Part shown: one piece after another, positions 34,160-41,863 of the stretch
Numbering within the stretch: the stretch's first letter is position 1
Layout of the letters: each line of letters begins with the position of its first letter
Assembly: GCA_900546515.1 (NCBI GenBank)
Contig: URDG01000011.1
Span: forward strand, 1-64,000
Reading direction: 5' to 3'
DNA from: an uncultured Eubacteriales bacterium
GTDB taxonomy: Bacteria; Bacillota; Clostridia; Oscillospirales; Oscillospiraceae
DNA length: 64,000 bases
Position numbers and translations under genes: made by a program
Notes under the pieces: model-generated
The model's input: only the letters and a program-made list of their open reading frames with translations
The model's database searches: none
What the model was told of the DNA's origin: nothing

Positions 34160-35371
34160 TCACTTACCTCCCTGAATGTTCTTGATCTCCAGCGCTTCGA
34201 TGAACGCCTGGAAGCGGGTGCGGAGCTGTCCGACTGCGCCGAGAGCGTATTCCTTCTCTATCGTGCAGCAGGGGATGTTCAGCTCGTTTATGAAGATGTG
34301 GGAGGCCAGAACCTTCTCGTAGCTCCAGAACTCGCAGAACTTCATGTTCTCATAGATCACGCCGTCAGCCTTGAATTCCTTTATAAGGTGCTGGATCTCG
34401 GCATGGCGCTGATCGATCTTCATTCCGTCCATGAAGCGCGCGCACTGGCTGACCTCGAGATAGTGGCGGCAGATGGCGTCGAACGCGCTCTCGCCGTCGC
34501 GGATCTCTATCTGCTCGCGCCCGGGGATAGAGCCGAAGCAGTACCTGTCCGCCACGACCATCGCGCCGCAGCTCTCGATGAGCTTGGTGAAGTCGGGATC
34601 GTCAATCTCCGAGCCGACGAGCGTCACCCTCGCGCGGAACGGGAACTTCTCCTCCGGCTCGCGGGTCTTTATCTCCTCAAGCGTCTCTTCGAGGTAGGGC
34701 TTGATGAGATAGTGCGGGCAGACCTGGCTCACAAGCTGGATAACGTGGAACTCATAGCCGGTGATGGGCGGATTGTCGAGCTTGCGGAAATCGCCGATCT
34801 CGGTGATGATGCGGCTGAGCTCGTTGTGGTCGGCGATAGCGGCGCGCATCGCGTCCTCGGACACGTCAACGCCGCGCTCGGCGAGCTTGTCCACGACCTT
34901 GTGCTTGAGCTCGACCTTGTAGTAATCGAGGTTCGTCTTGTCGCCCTTCATGGGAGGGTCAAAGATGGTGAGGAAGAACTTGTCGTTCTTCACGGGGTGG
35001 ATGAGGTCAAAGTGCGTCTCCATACGCTCCATCGCGGCGCAGCACTCGCAGCCGAACAGAGCCTCGAGATAGTTGTAGCCGCCCTCGATCGCGCGCTCAA
35101 GGATGGAGCGGACATAGGGGCAGGTGCGGGTGGTCATGTAGTAGTTTGCCAGATCCGTGGAAGTGCAGCGTGGGGCGCGCAGGCGGCTGGAGAAGCAGCC
35201 GGGCAGATTGAGAAGCGGCTCGGGAACGTAGAAGCAGTTGTAGCCGAGCGCGTGCCTGCCCTCTTCGACGGCCTTCGTCACAAGCTCGTTCTGCGCATCC
35301 TGAAGCAGATTCTCAAAGTAGATAAGATGCTTTAGATCTTTCAAGCGATACACCTCTTTAAATAAATTCAT
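34160..35371 (-). CDS. 2-hydroxyacyl-CoA dehydratase family protein, second subunit
   Basis: A 403-residue partner of the adjacent large subunit, in the HgdB/FldC class. Candidate iron-sulfur cysteines lie in LLNLPGCFSSRLRAPRCTST, TTRTCPYVRS, FGCECCAAMER and SQVCPHYLIK. The C-terminal half includes ENMKFCEFWSYEK, typical of the superfamily. The annotated ATG 35371 has GGAG 6 nt upstream; an in-frame TTG nine codons later follows a strong AGAGGTG and is an alternative. It is the first gene of a three-gene operon driven by the promoter at 35417-35445. Confidence 0.88.
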   Translation of the reverse strand: MNLFKEVYRLKDLKHLIYFENLLQDAQNELVTKAVEEGRHALGYNCFYVPEPLLNLPGCFSSRLRAPRCTSTDLANYYMTTRTCPYVRSILERAIEGGYNYLEALFGCECCAAMERMETHFDLIHPVKNDKFFLTIFDPPMKGDKTNLDYYKVELKHKVVDKLAERGVDVSEDAMRAAIADHNELSRIITEIGDFRKLDNPPITGYEFHVIQLVSQVCPHYLIKPYLEETLEEIKTREPEEKFPFRARVTLVGSEIDDPDFTKLIESCGAMVVADRYCFGSIPGREQIEIRDGESAFDAICRHYLEVSQCARFMDGMKIDQRHAEIQHLIKEFKADGVIYENMKFCEFWSYEKVLASHIFINELNIPCCTIEKEYALGAVGQLRTRFQAFIEALEIKNIQGGK

Positions 35372-35720
35372 TCAGACTCCGGGAATACCGGCGTCCTTAT
35401 AAGTTCGCTTACTAAAATGTTAACACATTGTGACTTGAACGTCAAGAATCTATCACGCGTTTTTTTAGCCAAATTTGGCTATTTGTCAAAACTTCGCTCT
35501 CTTTTAACGCTCTATGTGATATAAGGTACACAAAGCGCCCGGCGTTTTGACCGCTTTCGGCTCTCCGCAGAAAATTTACCTGTGATTCACAACTATTCTC
35601 TTGCCCTTTTTGAAGAAAGATGGTAAGCTGTATTAAACAGCAATTATAATACCGGCGAAGGATCATATGCTCAGGCAGCCGGCACCGGTATAAAAAATAT
35701 AAAAAAGGAGCGTGGTCGAA
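35372..35720. other. Divergent intergenic region upstream of the dehydratase operon
   Basis: No gene supported. It contains the dehydratase promoter (35417-35445, minus strand), an AT-rich stretch with AGCCAAATTTGGCT as a short palindrome near 35467, and on the plus strand a perfect TATAAT (35645-35650) about 70 nt before the P-loop protein gene. A minus-strand open frame of 74 codons (35442-35666) covers the promoter and shows no coding character. Confidence 0.5.
35417..35445 (-). promoter_or_regulatory. Sigma-A-type promoter of the dehydratase operon
   Basis: On the minus strand: TTGACG (35440-35445), 17-bp spacer, TAACAT (35417-35422). Confidence 0.6.
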
Positions 35721-36134
35721 ATGGTCAAGCTTATTATGGGTCTGAAAGGATCCGGGAAGACGAAGAAACTGGTCGATCTTGTCCGCGGCGCAGTGGATGA
35801 GGGGAACGGCGACGTTGTCGTCATAGAAAAAGAGCGCAAGCTCACATATGATATTCCGTATCAGGCACGTCTTATCGACGCCGGTTCATACGACATCGGC
35901 ACATATGAATTTCTCAAGGGTCTTATCTGCGGCATACATGCCGGCAACTATGACATAACCCATTTCTACATAGATAATTTCTACAAGCTCGTTGACGACG
36001 ATTCCACCGGCGCACTCGTCGCTTTCGTGACATGGCTGGACAAATTCTCCGAGGACGAAAAGATCGAGTTCTACATCAGCATCTCCGCCGATCCGGAGGC
36101 CGTCCCCGATACTCTGAAAAAGTATATTATCTGA
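35721..36134 (+). CDS. Small P-loop ATP-binding protein
   Basis: A 137-residue protein whose only clear motif is a Walker A loop at the N-terminus (MVKLIMGLKGSGKTKK). A possible Walker B-like strand is DITHFYIDNFYKLVDDD. It ends DTLKKYII without further domains. Similar short proteins in clostridia are often labelled as PilT-like ATPases, but nothing here indicates twitching motility. ATG 35721 is chosen because AAGGAG lies 11 nt upstream; a GTG at 35712 would be only 2 nt from it. It is monocistronic and ends before a bidirectional terminator. Confidence 0.75.
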   Translation: MVKLIMGLKGSGKTKKLVDLVRGAVDEGNGDVVVIEKERKLTYDIPYQARLIDAGSYDIGTYEFLKGLICGIHAGNYDITHFYIDNFYKLVDDDSTGALVAFVTWLDKFSEDEKIEFYISISADPEAVPDTLKKYII

Positions 36135-36164
36135 TCCGACAGATCTGTTATAATGTTATAATAA

Positions 36165-36198
36165 GACAAGGGCAGCTGCGTTTGCAGCTGCCCTTGTC
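36165..36198. terminator. Bidirectional terminator between the P-loop gene and rqcP
   Basis: Perfect 15-bp stem GACAAGGGCAGCTGC / GCAGCTGCCCTTGTC with a 4-base loop between convergent genes. Confidence 0.85.
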
Positions 36199-36199
36199 T

Positions 36200-36442
36200 T
36201 TATTCGATTTCCCTGTACATCGCCGGGGCGTCGGCCTTCCCGGCCGTCTCGCTTATCTGCGTGACCTCGACCTTGAGGCTGCGCTGGCCGAAAGCGATTT
36301 CTATAACGTCCCCCAGCTTCACCTGATAGCTGGCCTTCACCTGCCGCCCGTTCACGGTGACTCTGTCCCCGTCGCACGCCTCGTTTGCGACCGTGCGGCG
36401 TTTAATCAGCCGGGAGACCTTCAGATACTTGTCAAGTCTCAT
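36200..36442 (-). CDS. rqcP: S4-domain RNA-binding protein RqcP (YabO/Hsp15-like)
   Basis: An 80-residue protein that is almost entirely an S4 fold (MRLDKYLKVSRLIKRRTVA and DRVTVNGRQVKASYQVKLGD). RqcP works with RqcH in adding alanine tails to nascent chains on stalled 50S subunits. The position directly downstream of hup matches the conserved clostridial mazG-hup-yabO order. The yabP and yabQ genes usually found next in spore formers are not here; a terminator follows immediately. Confidence 0.88.
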   Translation of the reverse strand: MRLDKYLKVSRLIKRRTVANEACDGDRVTVNGRQVKASYQVKLGDVIEIAFGQRSLKVEVTQISETAGKADAPAMYREIE

Positions 36443-36508
36443 TCTGACCTCGCTTTATATAAAAAGGGCAGCGCGCCGATCTGGTCTGCGCCGCTGCCTT
36501 CAGCTCAC

Positions 36509-36784
36509 TTACTTTGCAACTGCATCCTTGAGAGCCTTGCCGACCTTGAAGGACGGAACGCGGCTTGCAGGGATCTCGATCTCTTCCTTGGTTCTGGGGT
36601 TGCGGCCGATGCGGGCGCCGCGCTCCTTGACCTCGAAGGTGCCGAAGCCGACGAGCTGGACCTTATCGCCCTCTGCGAGAGCTGCGGTGATGGACTCAAA
36701 AACTGCATTGACGGTCTTTTCGCTGTCTTTCTTGGACATGCCGGCCTTTTCTGCAACGGCGGCTATAAGTTCGGTTTTATTCAT
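36509..36784 (-). CDS. hup: HU family histone-like DNA-binding protein
   Basis: A 91-residue nucleoid protein. Features are MNKTELIAAVAEKAGMSKKD, the strand VQLVGFGTFEVKERGARIGR, and the DNA-contacting arm with RNPRTKEEIEIPASRVPSFK. Length and sequence are typical of HU. ATG 36784 follows AGGAGG at ideal distance. Its own promoter is visible at 36902-36930, and rqcP follows after 66 nt. Confidence 0.97.
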   Translation of the reverse strand: MNKTELIAAVAEKAGMSKKDSEKTVNAVFESITAALAEGDKVQLVGFGTFEVKERGARIGRNPRTKEEIEIPASRVPSFKVGKALKDAVAK

Positions 36785-36901
36785 TACAATTCCTCCTAAA
36801 GATATGGCATCTGCCATGATATGATGAGTCTGCCCGGAAAACGGTCAGAATACTCATTTTTTCACACCGTGCTGCGGAGCCTCCGCAGACGCAACATGTA
36901 G

Positions 36902-36930
36902 AATCTAGCACAACTTGCGGTTAATATCAA
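36902..36930 (-). promoter_or_regulatory. Sigma-A-type promoter of hup
   Basis: On the minus strand: TTGATA (36925-36930), 17-bp spacer, TAGATT (36902-36907). Confidence 0.6.
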
Positions 36931-36977
36931 GAGCAAATTATCCGGAACACGGTATTTTTTGAAAAAAAGCGGCGTTT

Positions 36978-38624
36978 TTATCTGATTCTCAGGAGCCGGC
37001 GTATCTTTTCTCCGCCCGGAATAAGCTCCAGATCCTCCGCGGTAACGGCCCTGAAGCAGACTGCGCATGCGGCATACACCACAACTGCGGCCAGCACTGC
37101 GATCATCATGCACAGCGTCATGCCGCTCCAGCTTCCTGCGCCGATGAAGCGCGCGCACAGTCCGTATGCCGCCCATGCCGCCGCGCCCATCACAAGGCTC
37201 GCCGTGAGCGGACGCACGAACACCTTCGCAAGACGCGGCCTGTCGTCGAGCGCGCGGCACATGAACGCATAGTTCATCCCCGCCATCACCACATAGCTCA
37301 CGAGCGTACCGACCGGCGCGCCGTAGATGTTTATCTCAGGCCGCGCGACCAGAAACCAGTTGGTTATGATCTTTACCACGCCGCCGGAGATCATCGTCAG
37401 CATAGTCAGCCTCTCATGGCCGGAGGCCTGAAGGACCGCGTTTTCCATGAGCACTATGCACACAAAGAAGCTTGCCGCGCCCATCAAGCTCAGAAGCCCA
37501 GGTCCGGCGGCATTGCTGTTGGGATAGAGCACATTCATTATGGGGCCCGACAGGACCATGAGCCCGACTCCCATCGGCATGCTCACGACGGCGGAGATGC
37601 GCATGGAATCCTCCGAGATCTTTGCGCCCTCGCTGTGCGCCTTTCTCGCTATCGCGCCGGAAATCGCCGGAACGATGGCAATAGTCAGCGGAGTTATAAA
37701 CGCGGCGGGGAGATTGAACAGGGTCTGCGCCTTGCCGTAGACCCCGTACAGCACCTTGGCCTGATAGTAGCTGAATCCGGCGGCGGATTGCAGCCGGTTC
37801 ATGCACAGCTTGGAGTCGATGCTGTTGAGTATGGCCATTATGCACGCGCCGAAGGATATGGGTATGCCTATCGTAAGTATATCCTTTACGATCTTTCGGG
37901 TGGAGTCCACGGTGTCGTCATCCTCCGGCGTGTCGTTTATGTCGACGATGCCCGCGGAATACGGTGCGGCAAGTATGTCGTAGTTTCTGCGCTTGTAGAC
38001 GATCATATACAGCAGGGATACGACAGAGCCGATGGACACGCCGAGTATGGCGCCGGCGGAGCCCGCGGGCCGTCCAAGTCCCGCTTTCATGGCAAGAGAT
38101 GCGATTATAAGGCCGGATATGACCTTGAACAGCACCTCCAGCACCTCGTCGACCGTGGTGGGTATCATATTGCCGTTGCCCTGGCAATAGCCGCGGTAGG
38201 CCGAGACAAGGCACACCAGAAGTATCGCCGGGCTCATCGCCTTTATGCTTAGCGCCGCATCGGGGTTTTCAAGATACTCCGACGCGAGCCAGTCCGGGAA
38301 GAGGAACATGATGCCGGCAAACACGAGGCCTATGATGAAGAACGTCCGCCGCGCGACGCGGAAGGTCTTCTCCTCCTGCTTTGCTCTGCCGTTTGCGTCG
38401 GCCTCGGCCACAAGCCTCGACAGCGCAACCGGCAGGCCGGACGTTGCGAGCGTAAAGAAGATGAAATATATACTGTAGGCTCCCTGAAACATCGAGTAGC
38501 CCTCGTCGCCGAGTATGTTTCCGAGAGGGATCTTATATATGAAGCCCAGTACTTTCATTATTATAACGCCGACGGTGAGGATCGCCGCGCCGCCCATATA
38601 ATTCTGGCTTTTTCTGCTTGCCAT
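36978..38624 (-). CDS. SpoVB/YabM-like polysaccharide flippase (MOP superfamily)
   Basis: A 548-residue protein with about 14 membrane helices of the MATE/MOP fold. Features include the N-terminal YMGGAAILTVGVIIMKVLGF and KIPLGNILGDEGYSMFQGAY, both typical of the SpoVB/YabM/MurJ-like group that flips lipid-linked glycans and acts in spore cortex or cell wall synthesis. ATG 38624 has AGGAGG upstream. In Bacillus the yabM gene lies next to mazG (yabN) and yabO. Here the hup-rqcP pair follows without mazG, so synteny supports a YabM assignment. Confidence 0.85.
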   Translation of the reverse strand: MASRKSQNYMGGAAILTVGVIIMKVLGFIYKIPLGNILGDEGYSMFQGAYSIYFIFFTLATSGLPVALSRLVAEADANGRAKQEEKTFRVARRTFFIIGLVFAGIMFLFPDWLASEYLENPDAALSIKAMSPAILLVCLVSAYRGYCQGNGNMIPTTVDEVLEVLFKVISGLIIASLAMKAGLGRPAGSAGAILGVSIGSVVSLLYMIVYKRRNYDILAAPYSAGIVDINDTPEDDDTVDSTRKIVKDILTIGIPISFGACIMAILNSIDSKLCMNRLQSAAGFSYYQAKVLYGVYGKAQTLFNLPAAFITPLTIAIVPAISGAIARKAHSEGAKISEDSMRISAVVSMPMGVGLMVLSGPIMNVLYPNSNAAGPGLLSLMGAASFFVCIVLMENAVLQASGHERLTMLTMISGGVVKIITNWFLVARPEINIYGAPVGTLVSYVVMAGMNYAFMCRALDDRPRLAKVFVRPLTASLVMGAAAWAAYGLCARFIGAGSWSGMTLCMMIAVLAAVVVYAACAVCFRAVTAEDLELIPGGEKIRRLLRIR

Positions 38625-38704
38625 TGCTCTCCTCCTTGTTGGGATCACAGATATAAAGGTACTATATACTTACAATCCCGAAAAATCAAGCTTTTGGCGT
38701 CAGG

Positions 38705-40078
38705 TCACAGGCGGCTGAGTATGTCGCGCGCGACATATACGCCGCTTGCGGATGCATGAGACAGGGAGTGCGTCACGCCGGAACCGTCGCCTATGACATA
38801 GAGGCCCTCGGACTTCGTCTGGAGCCTGCTGTCAAGCTCTACCTCCATGTTGTAGAACTTGACCTCGACGCCGTAGAGCAGCGTATCGTCGTTTGCCGTG
38901 CCCGGCGCTATCTTGTCGAGCGCGTAGATCATCTCGATGATGCCGTCGAGTATGCGCTTTGGAATAACAAGGCTCAGGTCGCCGGGAGTCGCCGCGAGCG
39001 TCGGGGTGACGAAGTTCTCCTCGATCCTGCGCACGGTGCTGCGGCGTCCGCGCACGAGATCGCCGAAGCGCTGAACCATCACGCCGCCGCCGAGCATGTT
39101 GGACAGGCGCGCGATGCTCTCGCCGTAGCCGTTGGAGTCCTTGAACGGCTCGGAAAAATGCTTGCTGACGAGAAGCGCGAAGTTCGTGTTCTCCGTGTGT
39201 TTGGACTTGTCCTCATAGCTGTGGCCGTTGACGGTGACAATGCCGTTGGTGTTCTCGTTGACTACAACGCCGTTCGGATTCATGCAGAACGTGCGCACAA
39301 GATCCTCGAATTTCTCCGTGCGGTATACGATCTTGCTCTCATAGAGCTTGTCGGTCAGGTGCTTGAATACCTCTGCGGGCAGCTCCACGCGCACGCCGAT
39401 GTCGACCCGGTTGGACTTTGTGTTGATGCCGAGGCTGTCGCACACGCCCTCCAGCCACTTGCTGCCGCTCCTGCCGACGGAGACGATGCAGTCGGTGCAG
39501 GTATAGCTCTCGTTTCCCGCATGGATAATATATCCCTCGCCGGTCTTTTCGATGCCGCTGACTGCGGTGTTGAAGTGGAAATCGACCTTGTCCTTCAGCT
39601 CGTCATAAATATTCCCGAGCACGACGTAGTTTATATCCGTGCCGAGGTGGCGCACCTGCGCGTCCAGAAGATGCAGGCCGTTTTCAAGGCACATGCGCTT
39701 TATCTCGGTGTTGGCGGTGGAATAGAGCTTCGTGCCCTCTCCGCCGTGGCGGAGGTTGATGCCGTCGACATACTTCATCAGCTCTATCGCCTGCTCCTTG
39801 CCGACATACTCATAGAGGGTGCCGCCGAACTGGTTTGTGATATTGTATTTTCCGTCGGAAAATGCGCCCGCGCCGCCGAAGCCGCTCATGATATTGCACA
39901 CGGGGCACTTTGCGCAGGTCTTCACCTTTTTCCCGTCTATCGGGCAGCGGCGCTTATCCAGCGGGCGTCCGAGCTCGAACACGGCGATCTTCAGTCCCTT
40001 ATCCGCCTGCGCGAGTTCATAGGCGGAGAAAATACCGCCGGGGCCTGCGCCGATAATGATCACATCATAATTTGTCAT
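38705..40078 (-). CDS. NAD(P)/FAD-dependent oxidoreductase with a cysteine cluster
   Basis: A 457-residue flavoprotein. It has the Rossmann motif DVIIIGAGPGGIFSAYELAQ, then a cysteine-rich loop RRCPIDGKKVKTCAKCPVCN with four cysteines before IMSGFGGAGAFSDGKYN, and a C-terminal GLYVIGDGSGVTHSLSHASA. This is the short COG2509-type architecture. The cysteines could bind an iron-sulfur cluster or zinc, which is inference. ATG 40078 follows GGAGG. It has its own promoter and a leader with a terminator-like hairpin. A longer relative is encoded at 12303-13898. Confidence 0.85.
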   Translation of the reverse strand: MTNYDVIIIGAGPGGIFSAYELAQADKGLKIAVFELGRPLDKRRCPIDGKKVKTCAKCPVCNIMSGFGGAGAFSDGKYNITNQFGGTLYEYVGKEQAIELMKYVDGINLRHGGEGTKLYSTANTEIKRMCLENGLHLLDAQVRHLGTDINYVVLGNIYDELKDKVDFHFNTAVSGIEKTGEGYIIHAGNESYTCTDCIVSVGRSGSKWLEGVCDSLGINTKSNRVDIGVRVELPAEVFKHLTDKLYESKIVYRTEKFEDLVRTFCMNPNGVVVNENTNGIVTVNGHSYEDKSKHTENTNFALLVSKHFSEPFKDSNGYGESIARLSNMLGGGVMVQRFGDLVRGRRSTVRRIEENFVTPTLAATPGDLSLVIPKRILDGIIEMIYALDKIAPGTANDDTLLYGVEVKFYNMEVELDSRLQTKSEGLYVIGDGSGVTHSLSHASASGVYVARDILSRL

Positions 40079-40128
40079 TGTATATCTCCTCCGATATTCT
40101 GCCGGGGTGCGGCATGTTTTTCAAAGCC

Positions 40129-40165
40129 AAAAAGCTTCGCGCTCCCATTCGGGGAACACGAAGCT
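40129..40165 (-). terminator. Hairpin with T-run in the leader of the FAD oxidoreductase gene
   Basis: On the minus strand AGCTTCG and CGAAGCT (40133-40139 and 40159-40165) enclose an inner CCC/GGG stem and are followed by TTTT. It lies between the promoter (40185-40213) and the start codon 55 nt away, so it is placed to attenuate transcription. Confidence 0.6.
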
Positions 40166-40184
40166 CAAAAATGTATCCTCAGCT

Positions 40185-40213
40185 AATTTACTACAAGCCC
40201 GGTGATAAGTCAA
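40185..40213 (-). promoter_or_regulatory. Sigma-A-type promoter of the FAD oxidoreductase gene
   Basis: On the minus strand: TTGACT (40208-40213), 17-bp spacer, TAAATT (40185-40190). Confidence 0.6.
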
Positions 40214-40320
40214 GTGAACGTTGTGTGAATATATGAATCTTGTTGCCTTTATTTAGAATTTGCGATATACTGATTATGATAAAGCATAATTCCTCCGTTT
40301 TGTGAAAGGTCATTGCAGAT

Positions 40321-41835
40321 ATGTACCGCGAAAAGCTAGAATTCAAAAAGTATTATTTTTGTCTCTATGTACTCCTATTCTTCTTTATATGGCTTGCTGC
40401 CCAGATTCCATATACTCACGATGACTGGGACTGGGGAATAGACCTCGGTATGCAGCAGTTTCTTTATGCCACCGTAAACAGCCGCTACTCCGGCAATCTG
40501 CTTGAAGTCATTCTTACTCGCAGCGAATTTGCCAAAAATGCTGTAATGGGATTTACCTTCTTTGCCTTACCGTTGGCCGCCGTATTGCTCATCCCTCGCA
40601 CTGACAATTTCAAAAACTCAGATACTTTTATTCTGGTTACTGTCTCATATATGCTTTTTCTCTCCATCGGTAAAAATATGTGGTGCGAAACAAACGGTTG
40701 GATCGCTGGCTTTTCAAATTACACTTTTTCCGTTCTGGTTCTTTCTGCTTTCTTGAAGCAGGTACAGCATGTTGCCACTCAAAGCACTGTCGGGCAGTAT
40801 CCCAGCATCCCACGCGCATTGATAGTTTTTATTACTGTGCTCGCCCTCCAAATGTTTCTAGAAAACTTAACTCTTTTTGTTCTCCTCTTTTGCTGTTTGC
40901 TACTCGTTTTCTCTCTGCGGCACAATCGCTGCATTGCATTCTCCGCCTCTGCATTACTTGCTTCAATCATAGGGGCCGTTCTTATGTTCAGCTCCTCTAT
41001 TTACAGTACGCTTCTCTCTTCCGGTCAAGCCGTGGATGGATACAGGCAGCTGACTTTCCGTGCAGGCTCGGGAATTTTGTATTTTGTCCTCTCAATAACA
41101 AGAAATATTGCCACAAGAATTATCCCTCCTCTTTATATAGGATGCTATCTGCACTGCATAATCCTTTTAGCGGCACTGCTCGCTCTTGCCTGCGTGCATA
41201 CCACCTTATATAAAAATTTCTATATACTGCTCGACATTGTCTGTATATCCGTTTTCGCCGCTGAGTTTTTTGGGATGAGCAAGTTGCTTGACTCCCTCAA
41301 CCATCGCATCGCCGTAGCATTGATTGCACTCTTTTCTGTGTTTTTCTTTGCTGTGGTTTTTATGCAGCTCCAGCATTTATTGAAGCCTTATAAGTCGCTT
41401 CAGATTTGGGCATTAATCTTCTGGCTTGCACCACCCATCATAGTTTTCCCAATGGCCGCCGTGAACACCATTGGCGTTCGTACATTCTACACTTCACTCT
41501 TCTTCATTTCACTTGTTATTCTCGCAGTCAGCAGTGCTCTTCTCTCTGAATGCACAACTAAGCTGAGATGTTCTTTGCTGGCTGGCTCTGTTGTTGTCAT
41601 ACTCGCACTTATTATTCACTTTTCCATAGTTTATAACGCAATCGGTCAAATAAAACGTCAACGTGATGAGATTATATCTGTCTCCGTTGAGAGTGAGGCC
41701 TCCGTGATTGTCCTGCCTAATTTTCCATATGAGAGTTATTTGCACGGTGCAAACCCAGTCGGCGAGGAAAAGATGGTATATTTCAAGGATTTCTACGGAA
41801 TTCCGCAGAAATCGACTGTCATATTCCTTGATTAG
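40321..41835 (+). CDS. Low-GC polytopic membrane protein, possibly DUF6056-related
   Basis: A 504-residue protein with about 11-12 hydrophobic helices. After the first helix comes IPYTHDDWDWGIDLG and then NSRYSGNLLEVILTR, a layout like the ADDFVYH and NGR motifs of the DUF6056-type protein at 1146-2480. The C-terminal 80 residues are soluble and extracytoplasmic in prediction. The DNA is much poorer in GC than most of the window (sampled lines about 30-47 percent), suggesting transfer. It precedes a glycosyltransferase-like gene by 28 bp, so a surface-polysaccharide role is plausible. I could not assign a function. Confidence 0.6.
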   Translation: MYREKLEFKKYYFCLYVLLFFFIWLAAQIPYTHDDWDWGIDLGMQQFLYATVNSRYSGNLLEVILTRSEFAKNAVMGFTFFALPLAAVLLIPRTDNFKNSDTFILVTVSYMLFLSIGKNMWCETNGWIAGFSNYTFSVLVLSAFLKQVQHVATQSTVGQYPSIPRALIVFITVLALQMFLENLTLFVLLFCCLLLVFSLRHNRCIAFSASALLASIIGAVLMFSSSIYSTLLSSGQAVDGYRQLTFRAGSGILYFVLSITRNIATRIIPPLYIGCYLHCIILLAALLALACVHTTLYKNFYILLDIVCISVFAAEFFGMSKLLDSLNHRIAVALIALFSVFFFAVVFMQLQHLLKPYKSLQIWALIFWLAPPIIVFPMAAVNTIGVRTFYTSLFFISLVILAVSSALLSECTTKLRCSLLAGSVVVILALIIHFSIVYNAIGQIKRQRDEIISVSVESEASVIVLPNFPYESYLHGANPVGEEKMVYFKDFYGIPQKSTVIFLD

Positions 41836-41863
41836 GTATTTATTGCAAGGAGGCAACTCATAC

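Noticed and set aside
35442..35666. A 74-codon minus-strand frame upstream of the dehydratase operon
   Set aside because: It overlaps the promoter, lacks a ribosome site and shows no recognisable protein features.
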